DNA from: Lewinellaceae bacterium
Lineage (GTDB): Bacteria; Bacteroidota; Bacteroidia; Chitinophagales; Saprospiraceae
Direction: 5' to 3'
DNA: 64,000 nt
NCBI GenBank assembly: GCA_020636375.1
Contig: JACJXZ010000005.1
Location: 62,001-126,000 of the forward strand
Below the pieces are notes generated by a model. It did not search any database. It worked only from the letters and a program-made list of their open reading frames with translations, and was not told the DNA's origin. This document shows positions 23,040 to 31,271 of the stretch, piece by piece; positions within the stretch are counted from its first letter, which is position 1; each line of letters opens with the position of its first letter. The translations under genes and the position numbers were made by a program.

Positions 23040-24491
23040 ATGAAAGTCGAACAAATTTATACCGGCTGCCTGGCCGAGGCAGCCTACTACATTGAAAGCG
23101 AAGGCGAAGCAGTGATCATCGACCCACTGCGGGAGACCAAGCCCTACCTGGAAAAACTCGAAAAAGAAGGCGCGAAGCTCAAGTACATCTTCGAAACTCA
23201 TTTCCACGCTGATTTTGTCTCCGGCCACCTCGACCTGGCCGCCAAGACCGGAGCGGCCATCGTATATGGCCCTACTGCTGAAACGACATTCGAAATACAT
23301 ACTGCCGCAGACGGTGAAGAACTGAAGGTGGGTAAAGTGACGTTTAAAGTGCTGCACACCCCCGGCCACACCCCGGAGAGCACCACTTACCTGCTCCGCG
23401 ATGAAGCCGGCAAGGACTACGCCATCTTCACCGGCGACACCCTGTTCATCGGCGATGTCGGCCGGCCCGACCTGGCACAGAAATCCGGCGAGGTCACCAA
23501 GGAGGACCTGGCCGGCTGGTTGTACGACAGCCTGCGCAACCAGATCATGCCGCTGGCCGACGAGGTGATCGTATATCCGGGCCACGGCGCCGGCTCTGCC
23601 TGCGGCAAAAATATGAGCGATGAAACCTGGGACAGCCTCGGCCACCAAAAGGAAACGAACTACGCCCTGCGCGCTGACATGACCCGGGAGGAGTTCATCG
23701 CCGAAGTAACCGCCGGCCTGATGCCGCCGCCGCAGTACTTCGCCAAAAACGCCAAACTGAACAAAACAGGCTACGGCAGCATCGACGACGTCCTGGAAAA
23801 AGGCGCTGTGCCCCTGAACGTCGGGGAGTTTGAAGCACTGGTTGAACAGCAGGAAGCGCTGATCCTGGACACCCGCCACGAAGATGTCTTCCGGAACGGG
23901 TTCATCCCGGGTTCCATCTTCATCGGAGTAGACGGCGACTTCGCCCCCTGGGTGGGCGCCCTGATCACCGACCTGCAGCAGCCCATCGTCTTCCTCACGG
24001 AAGCAGGCCGCGAGGAAGAAGTGGTGACCCGCCTGGCGCGCGTCGGCTACGACAATACCCTGGGCTACCTGAGAGGAGGAATCAAAGCATGGAAGGCCGC
24101 CGGCAAAGAGGTGGATACGATCGAATCGATAACCGCATCTGAGTTTGCCCAGCACGTGGATCAGGGCATCGCAGGCCATATCCTCGATGTGCGCAAACCT
24201 ACTGAGTTCATCACGCAGCATGTCGCGGGCGCTCAAAACTTCCCGCTCGATTACATCAACAAGAATATGAACCGCATCCAGCGCAGCAATACCTACTACC
24301 TGCATTGCCTGGGCGGGTTCCGCTCCATGATCACCGCTTCTATCCTCAAGGCCAGAGGCTTCAACAACGTGATCGACATAGAGGGCGGCTGGCGCAAAAT
24401 CGAGGAGTCTTCCACTCCGCTGTCTGAATACGCCTGCCCGACCACCATCCCGCAGGAAGAGATCGACAAAGCCATCGAGGCTGTCGCGTAG
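23040..24491 (+). CDS. MBL-fold hydrolase with rhodanese domains, copy 2
   Basis: This 483-aa paralogue of the 19062 gene shares nearly the whole N-terminus (MKVEQIYTGCLAEAAYYIES) and domain order. THFHADFVSGH and FTGDTLFIGDVGRPDLA hold the metal site; the first rhodanese lacks Cys (VFLTEAGREEE) and the second keeps it (YYLHCLGGFRSM). It has a longer C-terminal tail (YACPTTIPQEEIDKAIEAVA) than copy 1. It probably acts on persulfides like copy 1. A single FNR-type box and a -7 box precede it and a strong terminator follows it. Confidence 0.88.
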   Translation: MKVEQIYTGCLAEAAYYIESEGEAVIIDPLRETKPYLEKLEKEGAKLKYIFETHFHADFVSGHLDLAAKTGAAIVYGPTAETTFEIHTAADGEELKVGKVTFKVLHTPGHTPESTTYLLRDEAGKDYAIFTGDTLFIGDVGRPDLAQKSGEVTKEDLAGWLYDSLRNQIMPLADEVIVYPGHGAGSACGKNMSDETWDSLGHQKETNYALRADMTREEFIAEVTAGLMPPPQYFAKNAKLNKTGYGSIDDVLEKGAVPLNVGEFEALVEQQEALILDTRHEDVFRNGFIPGSIFIGVDGDFAPWVGALITDLQQPIVFLTEAGREEEVVTRLARVGYDNTLGYLRGGIKAWKAAGKEVDTIESITASEFAQHVDQGIAGHILDVRKPTEFITQHVAGAQNFPLDYINKNMNRIQRSNTYYLHCLGGFRSMITASILKARGFNNVIDIEGGWRKIEESSTPLSEYACPTTIPQEEIDKAIEAVA

Positions 24492-24506
24492 TGTCTCCTA
24501 AAAATA

Positions 24507-24548
24507 ACAGGCGCCACCAGGGTATTACCGCGAGGCGCCTGTTTTTTT
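24507..24548 (+). terminator. Intrinsic terminator after MBL-rhodanese copy 2
   Basis: ACAGGCGCC (24507-24515) pairs with GGCGCCTGT (24534-24542) and runs into seven T. Confidence 0.88.
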
Positions 24549-24736
24549 ATGCCGCCGGCCCCGGGATGTACGATAAACACAACGGCCGGCCCAGCTTGTG
24601 GCGCGGCCACGTCATTTCACTTTTTTATGCTGGGGTTGCATCGGGTATTGTGCACTGTGGGCGGAAATTCCCTTCAGGAGGCCTCGGGCCGCGTACAATA
24701 CCGGGCACATCGGAGCATATATTAATACCTTGAGCT

Positions 24737-25354
24737 ATGAAATGGAAAAACATCGCCCTCCTGGCATCCTTCGCTGTATTCCTGTTTTTTGCCTGCCGGG
24801 ACAATACGGGTTCCGGGGAAAAAACGGCCCGGCAGGAACCTTCTGCCCTGACGCCGGAAGAGCAGGAGGCATACCTGAAAAAGGGAGCGGAGATCACCGG
24901 TACCACCTTCGTAGCCCTGAGCGGAGCCCTCAGAGAGGCCCTGCAGCAGGAGGGCGTCGCCGGCGCTGTTAAATACTGCAACCTGGCGGCCTATCCGCTG
25001 GTGGACAGCCTCTCCCGGGTGTATGATGCCGACATACGGCGCACCAGCCTCAGGGTTCGGAACCCTAAGGACAAGCCTTCGGAGGCCGAATTAGCCGTTT
25101 TGAAAGCATACCATGCCAATAGGGAAGCCGGGGCGCCGTTGCTGCCCGGAGTGGAGCTTACAGGCAGCTCAGCGGTAACCTTCTACGCCCCCATCCTCAT
25201 CCAGGAAGCCTGCCTGCAATGCCATGGCAAATTAGGAGAAACCCTTCTGGAGGAGGACTATGCCGTTATCCGGGAACTGTACCCCGGAGACGAGGCTACG
25301 GGCTATCAGGCCGGAGACCTGCGGGGGATGTGGAGCGTGACGTTCCGCAGGTAA
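24737..25354 (+). CDS. DUF3365 haem-binding lipoprotein
   Basis: This 205-aa protein has a lipoprotein-type signal (MKWKNIALLASFAVFLFFAC, Cys20). The body matches the DUF3365/Tll0287-like family: LSGALREALQQEGVAGAVKYCN, then RRTSLRVRNPKDKPSEAE, and a c-type haem motif CLQCHGK near residue 158. Family members are periplasmic sensors or redox proteins with one c-haem. The -10 region was not clear. It lies after the second MBL-rhodanese gene but behind its terminator, and converges with the GGT gene. Confidence 0.88.
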   Translation: MKWKNIALLASFAVFLFFACRDNTGSGEKTARQEPSALTPEEQEAYLKKGAEITGTTFVALSGALREALQQEGVAGAVKYCNLAAYPLVDSLSRVYDADIRRTSLRVRNPKDKPSEAELAVLKAYHANREAGAPLLPGVELTGSSAVTFYAPILIQEACLQCHGKLGETLLEEDYAVIRELYPGDEATGYQAGDLRGMWSVTFRR

Positions 25355-25410
25355 TATGGCCTGATAACAACCCATCCGGCCCTCGGGACAACAGCCATTC
25401 CTTCGTTTTA

Positions 25411-27270
25411 CTACCAGCCAATCCCATAATCGTCCCCGTGGTTGCTGGAACCGCCCCAGAAGGTCCCATGCGCCCAATCGAAGAAGACGGCGTTGATCGG
25501 GCCGGAGGTGCGGGGCTCGAAATCGAGCTTATAGCCCATATCTTCCAGGGCACTGCGCGTCCAATCCGGAACGGACTCGTTGAGCAGCAGCTCGCCCGGC
25601 TTGCTTTCGTGCTCGCCGAAGGAGTTACGCAACTGGAAGCTGTTGAAATTGGCGGCTTCGCAGGCTTGCTGAACGTTCATGCCGAACTCCACCATGTTGA
25701 GGAAGAACTGGAGCAGGTTCTGGTCCTGCGTATCGCCCCCCTGCACGGCAAAAGACAGATAGGGGCGGCCGTCCTGCAGGGCCAGGCCGGGGGTGAGGGT
25801 GGCGCGAGGGCGCTTGCCCGGTTCCAGCACGTTGTAGGGGTTCTCTTTGGGGTTGAGCACGAAGCTCTGCAAACGCTGGCTCATGCCCACGCCGGTATTG
25901 CCGGCGATGCAGGCTGGTATCCAGCCGCCGCTCGGGGTGACGGACACCACCCAGCCCTCGGCGTCGGTGGCCTGGATGGAGGTGGTGCCGGCCAGGAACC
26001 GCTCCATGAATTCCTGGTGGCCGGACGGCGCCCGGCCCATAGAGGCGGAACTCCATTCCTGCAGGTAGTCTTTGTACGGGTTCTCGCCGCCCTGGAAGGG
26101 ATAAGGGTCGCCGGGAGCGGCTTTGGGGTCGTTCTTTTCCGGGTTGACCTGCTTGATCCTTTCTTTGGCATAATCTTTTGACAACAACCCCTTGATGGGT
26201 TCTTCCGGCGGAAAGTAGGGGTCGCCGTAGTAGAAGTCGCGGTCGGCGAAGGCCAGGTTCATCACCTGGTACAGGGTGTGGATGTAGCGGGCGGTGTTGT
26301 ACCCCATCGACTTCAGGTCATAGTTTTCCAGCATGTTAAGGGCCTGCAGCATCACCGGGCCCTGCACCCAGTGGGTGAGCTTGTACACTTCGATGCCCTT
26401 GTAGTCCGTTTTTACCGGCTCTTCGAGGTATACCTGCCATTTATCCAGGTCTTCCATCGTGATCAGCCCGCCCTGCTCCCGGCAGCCGCGGACGAACTCC
26501 TCTGCGATGTCCCCCCGGTAGAAGCGGTCATAGGCCGCGTAGATGGCCTCCTTGCGCGATTTGCCGGCGGATAGAGCCTGTTTTTCTGCTTCCGCCATTT
26601 TCCGGAGGGTATTCAACAGGCCGGGCTGGCGAAACACCTCTCCTACCCGGGGAGCTTCGTGTTCTTCGCCCAGATGAGGCAGGAAGAGCTTTTTCGAATA
26701 GGGCCACTCTTTGATCCGGCCCTTGTTGCGTTCGATGCTGCGCACGGCGCTCTCCTCGATGGGGTAACCTTCCGCCATTTCCATGGCCGGGGCCAGCACC
26801 TGGGCCAGGCTGAGGGTGCCGTATTCGGCCAGCATGGTCAGCAGGCCTCCTGGCGTACCGGGGGTGACGGCGGCCAGGGGGCCGTAGGCGGGAGGCACGG
26901 CCATGCCTTTTTCCTGAAAGAATTCCGGCGTTGCTCCGGTTGGCGCCACCCCCAGGGCGTTGATGGCAATCACTTTTTTCGTATGGGGGTTATAGATCAG
27001 CGCCTGGGTTTCGCCCCCCCAGCTCAGCACGTCCCACATGGTGGAGGTAGCCGCCAGCATGGCGCAGGCGGCGTCGACGGCGTTGCCGCCCTGATGGAAC
27101 ATGCGGGCGCCGGCCGTAGCGCCCAGCGGCTTGCCGGTGATGGCCAGCCAGTGGCGGGCGTGGAGGACCGGCTTCTGAGGGCGCTGGGCGGGGAGCAGGA
27201 TCGGGAGAAGGAAGAGGAGGAGCGTGACGGGGAGACGGGGTGACGGGGTGACGGGGTGACAGTTCTTCAT
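25411..27270 (-). CDS. Gamma-glutamyltransferase family protein
   Basis: This 619-aa exported Ntn-hydrolase starts with a signal peptide encoded partly by a short tandem repeat (VTPSPRLPVTLLLFLLPILLPAQ), so the exact start is uncertain. ATAGARMFHQGGNAVDAACAMLA and TPGTPGGLLTMLAEYGTLSL are standard large-subunit motifs. The small subunit should start at the Thr in AGTTSIQATDAEGWVVS. Classical GGTs have TTH at this site; here Ser replaces His. The late FAVQGGDTQDQNLLQFFLNMVEFGMNVQQA block is typical. It probably cleaves gamma-glutamyl bonds (glutathione) in the periplasm or a related amide. Confidence 0.9.
   Translation of the reverse strand: MKNCHPVTPSPRLPVTLLLFLLPILLPAQRPQKPVLHARHWLAITGKPLGATAGARMFHQGGNAVDAACAMLAATSTMWDVLSWGGETQALIYNPHTKKVIAINALGVAPTGATPEFFQEKGMAVPPAYGPLAAVTPGTPGGLLTMLAEYGTLSLAQVLAPAMEMAEGYPIEESAVRSIERNKGRIKEWPYSKKLFLPHLGEEHEAPRVGEVFRQPGLLNTLRKMAEAEKQALSAGKSRKEAIYAAYDRFYRGDIAEEFVRGCREQGGLITMEDLDKWQVYLEEPVKTDYKGIEVYKLTHWVQGPVMLQALNMLENYDLKSMGYNTARYIHTLYQVMNLAFADRDFYYGDPYFPPEEPIKGLLSKDYAKERIKQVNPEKNDPKAAPGDPYPFQGGENPYKDYLQEWSSASMGRAPSGHQEFMERFLAGTTSIQATDAEGWVVSVTPSGGWIPACIAGNTGVGMSQRLQSFVLNPKENPYNVLEPGKRPRATLTPGLALQDGRPYLSFAVQGGDTQDQNLLQFFLNMVEFGMNVQQACEAANFNSFQLRNSFGEHESKPGELLLNESVPDWTRSALEDMGYKLDFEPRTSGPINAVFFDWAHGTFWGGSSNHGDDYGIGW
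27226..27262. repeat. Period-8 GTGACGGG array inside the GGT signal-peptide region
   Basis: Four to five copies of gtgacggg/gagacggg sit at the 5' end of the minus-strand gene. Unit changes of 8 nt would shift the frame, so this could alter expression of the start region. Confidence 0.65.
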
Positions 27271-27353
27271 GGCATTTTTTAGGATATAAGATAAGGAAAT
27301 TACGGAATTTCGGGGATAGTCGGCGCTGTTCGGCGTTTGGAATTTTTACCCGG

Positions 27354-27716
27354 CTACTTACCGCCTTTCGAATCCACGAGCCTTCTTTCTTCCTGTATTT
27401 CCCCGATGTGGTAGTGGGCGATGATCTCTTCAATCAAGCCATCTTTTGCGTAGTACCACTCGCTCACGTCCAGGGTAAATCCGCCCTGCGTGGCGGTATA
27501 ACGGACGCAGGCCTTGTCCTCGCCATAAATCCCGTCGTGTATTTCAAAGGCATAACCCAGGAATTTATCCTGGTTTTCTTCGACCAGGCGGAGGTACGCC
27601 TTTTTCCCGTTTATGGTCCCGAAAGGGCTGGTATGCCTGAAATTTTCGGAAACGGGCAAGTTGAGGAAATCGCCTTTTTCCCATGTGCCGAACCATTTTT
27701 TGACTAATGTTTCCAT
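27354..27716 (-). CDS. SnoaL/NTF2-like protein
   Basis: This 120-aa protein has a cone-shaped NTF2-like fold pattern: an N-terminal helix (METLVKKWFGTWEKGDF), PVSENFRHTSPFGTINGKKAYLRLVEENQDKF, then strands ICGEDKACVRYTATQGGFTLDVSEWYYAKDGLIEEIIAHYHIGE. This is the SnoaL_2 or ketosteroid-isomerase-like type. Such proteins are often small-molecule binding or isomerase enzymes. No partner gene points to a substrate. It is monocistronic, upstream of the GGT gene by about 80 bp. Confidence 0.78.
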   Translation of the reverse strand: METLVKKWFGTWEKGDFLNLPVSENFRHTSPFGTINGKKAYLRLVEENQDKFLGYAFEIHDGIYGEDKACVRYTATQGGFTLDVSEWYYAKDGLIEEIIAHYHIGEIQEERRLVDSKGGK

Positions 27717-27774
27717 AGCTATTTATTTAGGTTTAGTCAGGACTTTTAGTCAGCAATTTCTCATCTAGAACACT

Positions 27775-28986
27775 TCAATTTATTTTCACCAGTTTTCCTG
27801 CCGCCCTGTTATTTTTTGATTGTATTTGAATGACCATCATGCTTCTGCCATACGGAGCGAGATCCAATTCATATTTTTCCAGGCTCTCCGTCATTTTTAT
27901 TTGCCTGATTATTTTTCCGTCCACGGTACAAAGAGTGATGACACAATCATTTTCTTTCAAAATGCTACTCCTGATTGTTACCCATTCATGAGCCGGGTTG
28001 GGATAAATATCCAAATGCACAGATGGATCATTACAATCTATTTGGCCTTCATATTCATAAAGAACCCGGAGTACGACCCTTCCCGGCCCCTTCAGGTATT
28101 CCTGTTTTTCCAGGAGGCCATTGCAGTAATAATAATTTTTAATAAGCGTGGTATCCATGCTTTCAAAAACACCGTTATAATCAAAACTAACCAAAGTCCT
28201 TTTCTCTTGTAAGATTTGGTTCGCTCCATCCAAAAGATAACGATACTGGACAACATCTCTGATTATCCATTGCTGGGCCGGATAGCCCTTAATGTAATAT
28301 GCTGATTCCGTGATCAACCCGGCCGGGTGATCGTACCTATTTTTTTGGAGGTGGTCGTATCCGAAGTCGGTATAGGAATTATAGTAAGCGGTCAGCCGGC
28401 CCCGGAAGTCGTATAACCTTTCCCGCCGCCCTAACGGATACCACATCGAATCCGTTTCAAACTCCTCAAATACCTCCAGTTCGCTTGTGTCGGTGCGTAT
28501 TCTGGTTACCCTTCTCAAAGGCGCAAAGAAACTCTGAATCCAGTCCTGGTGGTCTTTCCATGGCTCTCCCGGATCAAATTCATTGACGAACAGGACTTTT
28601 TCAATTTCCTCTTCGTTGTAATACCGCGCCCGTTCCTGCTCTGCCAGCAATCCATCCTGGCCGTATTTATTTTCAATTTTCTGCTTCAACTCAACTGAAC
28701 CGTCTTCGATGTCTATGGCGTAGATTCGTATCTCTTTCAATTCATTGTTCTCATAGTCCCTTTCTGTTCGGGAGTACGTAATATGATCCTGGCTGATTGT
28801 ATCCCAGTAACTGATTGTTTCCACGACGACGCTATCTGATTCATCATATTGATACTGGTGTTTTCTTTGCTGATACAACGCCCCTGACCCTCCATCATAA
28901 CTCTGGTAAATCTTGCTGCTGATTTTTTGCGCGAAGAGAGCCTGAAATAAAAAAATGAGCAGAACGGTTAGTGTGCTTGTTTTCAT
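27775..28986 (-). CDS. T9SS-exported hypothetical protein
   Basis: This 403-aa protein has a signal peptide (MKTSTLTVLLIFLFQALFAQ). The middle is built from repeated strands with YD- or YN-containing turns (RKHQYQYDESDSVVVETISY, RTERDYENNELKEIRIY, KNRYDHPAGLITESAYY), similar to Bacteroidota proteins with MORN/RHS-like text-report repeats. The end (LDIYPNPAHEWVTIRSS, then KIIRQIKM, then AAGKLVKIN) is a type A sorting domain. It is notably lower in GC than its neighbours. A surface function is likely but undefined. Confidence 0.8.
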   Translation of the reverse strand: MKTSTLTVLLIFLFQALFAQKISSKIYQSYDGGSGALYQQRKHQYQYDESDSVVVETISYWDTISQDHITYSRTERDYENNELKEIRIYAIDIEDGSVELKQKIENKYGQDGLLAEQERARYYNEEEIEKVLFVNEFDPGEPWKDHQDWIQSFFAPLRRVTRIRTDTSELEVFEEFETDSMWYPLGRRERLYDFRGRLTAYYNSYTDFGYDHLQKNRYDHPAGLITESAYYIKGYPAQQWIIRDVVQYRYLLDGANQILQEKRTLVSFDYNGVFESMDTTLIKNYYYCNGLLEKQEYLKGPGRVVLRVLYEYEGQIDCNDPSVHLDIYPNPAHEWVTIRSSILKENDCVITLCTVDGKIIRQIKMTESLEKYELDLAPYGRSMMVIQIQSKNNRAAGKLVKIN

Positions 28987-29072
28987 AGCTTATATTTTTC
29001 TGGAAAGCATGTCCGAAACTTCTGTAATATAAGCTTTTGCCCGTATCTATTTAGCAGGACGGCTACTCTTAT

Positions 29073-29184
29073 CGGTTTTCTCGCCACAAAAACACCAAAA
29101 CGCAAAATGCGCACTAAATTTCGTGGGATTTCGTGTCCTTAGTGCTTTCGTGGCGAAAAGCACTAAGCCCATCTAAATAGTTAC
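29073..29184. repeat. Interspersed palindromic repeat, copy at 29.1 kb
   Basis: It starts cggttttctcGCCACAAAAACACC, passes a TGCGCACTAAATTTCGTGGG middle, mirrors to TTAGTGCTTTCGTGGC and ends AAGCCCATCTAAATAGTTAC. The two ends match the copy at 12851-12985. Confidence 0.75.
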
Positions 29185-29225
29185 TTTTGCTCTCTGTTTT
29201 CAAATCCGGCTTTGTCTTTTAGTGT

Positions 29226-29270
29226 GTCCCGTCCGCCGTCCGCCGTCTGCCGTCCGCCGTCCGCCGCCTA
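29226..29270. repeat. Period-7 CCGTCCG array abutting the desaturase stop
   Basis: ccgtccg/ccgtccg/ccgtctg/ccgtccg/ccgtccg runs up to the stop codon of the minus-strand desaturase gene. It is the complement of the GACGGCG array at 11711. Confidence 0.75.
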
Positions 29271-30203
29271 CCCCCCCAGCTCCTCCATCAACCCCCGGAC
29301 ATAACCTTTGGTGATATGCGCCTTATCCCGGTATCCGGCCTCCTGCATCAGCAGTTGGTGCAGCGCCGGCAGGTTGTAAAACGGCACGCCGGGGTAGAGG
29401 TGGTGTTCCAGGTGATAGCCTACATTGTGGGGGGCGAGGAAAAACCGCTCGAAGGCAGTGGCCTTCACCGTACGGGAGGAGGTCAGCTCGTGGTCATATT
29501 CCAGCTCGCCAAAATGCTCGGCTACGCTGCGGATATACTGGAACATGAAAAAGGTAGACAGATAGGGGACGATCCAGAACAGGGCGTAGTATTTCCACAG
29601 CCCCAGGATGGTGATGGCGCTGAACAATACGATATAAAACGCCAGCCGGGGCAGCTTGTCCCCTTCCCTGGCAGCGGGCTTTTTCTCCGACGGGGCGAAC
29701 CGCTTCAGGAACCAGATGGCATCCTTTACGCCGCGGTAAAGGGTAAGGTAGGAAAAGACGATCCGGAGGAATTCCCATTTGGTTTTGGGGAACCGGAAGG
29801 CCTCGGCACCCAGCTTGGATACCCAGTCGGGGTCGTCGTCCGTGTTCAGGTGCTTGTGGTGGCGCAGGTGGTTCTGGCGGTACTGCCCGATGGAGGTAAA
29901 CAGGGGGTACATCGTCGTAATATTGGTAATGAGGTCGTTCCACTTCCGGTTTTTCAGGAAGCGGTAGTGGGTGGCGTCGTGCATCAGGATGGCCAGCGCG
30001 TGCATGCGGGCGCCGATGACCACTACGGCCAGGAAATAGGCGGCAGGGTGGAAATACAGGGCGCAGAAGCACATTGCCGCCAGGATGATCGCCCAGTTGA
30101 GGGCCATGGCAGCGGCGTGTTTCATGGGGCGGGGCTGAAATAAGGGCTTCAGGTCTTCAGCGGCGATGCCTTCGTTCAGGGTGGTTGCGGTGTTCTTTGT
30201 CAT
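29268..30203 (-). CDS. Membrane fatty acid desaturase
   Basis: Start MTKNTATTL is preferred over an ATG 33 nt upstream. The 311-aa membrane protein has the three histidine boxes of diiron desaturases: HDATH (Box 1), QNHLRHHKHLN (Box 2) and YHLEHHLYPGVP (Box 3), spaced by hydrophobic helices. It introduces double bonds into acyl lipids and can adjust membrane fluidity; position of desaturation is not readable. A 370-bp G/T-rich array lies about 140 bp upstream of its start and may affect its promoter. A CCGTCCG array abuts its stop. Confidence 0.88.
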   Translation of the reverse strand: MTKNTATTLNEGIAAEDLKPLFQPRPMKHAAAMALNWAIILAAMCFCALYFHPAAYFLAVVVIGARMHALAILMHDATHYRFLKNRKWNDLITNITTMYPLFTSIGQYRQNHLRHHKHLNTDDDPDWVSKLGAEAFRFPKTKWEFLRIVFSYLTLYRGVKDAIWFLKRFAPSEKKPAAREGDKLPRLAFYIVLFSAITILGLWKYYALFWIVPYLSTFFMFQYIRSVAEHFGELEYDHELTSSRTVKATAFERFFLAPHNVGYHLEHHLYPGVPFYNLPALHQLLMQEAGYRDKAHITKGYVRGLMEELGG

Positions 30204-30342
30204 GATCCTTGCGTTTTTTATAATGATTCCATGCAAAGATCGGAGGGATGATGCCAGAAATGAAGGGCGGCGCGGTAACGGGACTGTTATGGCAGGCAGG
30301 TGGCGGGATTGGGGGCGGGCAGCGGGGGGGGGGATTGGGGGT

Positions 30343-30713
30343 AGGTTTTTGGGTTTGGGTTTTGGGTTTTGGGTTTTGGGTTTTTGGGGTTTTGGGTTTT
30401 GGGTTTTGGGGTTTTGGGGTTTTGGGTTTTGGGGTTTTGGGGTTTGGGGTTTGGTTTGGGTTTTGGGGTTTGGGTTTTGGGGTTTTGGGGTTTTGGGTTT
30501 TGGGTTTTTGGGTTTTGGGGTTTGGGGTTTAGGGTTTAGGGGTTTAGGGGTTTAGGTTTAGGGGTTAGGGGTTTAGGGTTTTAGGGGTTTTGGGGGGGTT
30601 TTTTGGGGGTTTTTGGGGTTTGGGGTTTGGGGTTTTGGGGTTTGGGGTTTGGGGTTTAGGGGTTTGGGGTTTGGGGTTTGGGGTTTGGGGTTTGGGGTTT
30701 GGGGTTTTGGGGG
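30343..30713. repeat. Telomere-like G/T array (TTTTGGG/TTTGGGG/TTTAGGG), about 370 bp
   Basis: Dozens of G3-G4 runs are separated by 2-4 T or TTTA, mostly in 7-nt steps. TTTAGGG units dominate at 30530-30590 and TTTGGGG units at 30615-30712. The strand can form many G-quadruplexes. It is upstream of the minus-strand desaturase gene and has no coding sense, though its frames lack stops. Confidence 0.95.
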
Positions 30714-30794
30714 CGAACTCCGGACTCGGGAGTGTTTGGATAGTTCAAATAATTGCAGCAGTTTTTCAGGTAAGGTATGTACGTGGCGAAAAGA

Positions 30795-30936
30795 TGCCAC
30801 GAAAGTTTACCCGGCTGACCAGACGGGCACTAAAATTTATCCGGCTGGATAGACGGACACCAAATCCGCACTAAAAATTTAGTGCGGATTTGGTGCCTTT
30901 GTGTCCATCTCTTTGAGCCGGATAAATTTTTGTGGC
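30795..30936. repeat. Interspersed palindromic repeat, copy at 30.8 kb
   Basis: It starts GCCACGAAAGTTTACCCGG, has twin cores of TTTATCCGGCTG and GGACACCAAATCCGCAC with their mirror images, and ends TTTTTGTGGC. The inner ATCCGCACTAAAAATTTAGT can fold tightly with the following GCGGATTTGG. Confidence 0.75.
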
Positions 30937-31016
30937 GATACGTGCGTGCTCTACATGAGAAATTACTGATAACTTTGAACTTAAAGGCTACCATTCTAAC
31001 GTTGGACACGCTGATC

Positions 31017-31106
31017 GTTGCCGGTTGTTGGTTGCCGGTTCTTCGGTACCAACCTGTTGCCCATTATTGGCTGCCAACAGTTGGAAACAGCAGACAACGG
31101 CCAACA
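31017..31106. repeat. Facing period-7 arrays GTTGCCG/GTTGTTG
   Basis: gttgccg/gttgttg/gttgccg/gttcttc (31017-31044) is faced by ACAACGG/CCAACAA/TTAACGG/CCAACTT at about 31095-31122. The region 30946-31271 is otherwise non-coding and holds no gene that I can see. Confidence 0.6.
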
Positions 31107-31271
31107 ATTAACGGCCAACTTGTCCAGTATTAGCCGGATAACTCCATAGAAACCATTGATTTACAGTAACTTACGAACAAAACCATCTTCCCGGCAGCTA
31201 TCGGGATCGCTCTTCCGGGTAAAAACAGCGAATTCCGAACAGCGCCCGAAATCTCCGGCAAGCGCTGGCGA

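Noticed and set aside
30248..30800. Frames in the G/T array (GFGVLGFW-type and PNPKPQTP-type repeats)
   Set aside because: They are direct translations of simple repeats with no stops; no start or composition typical of a protein.
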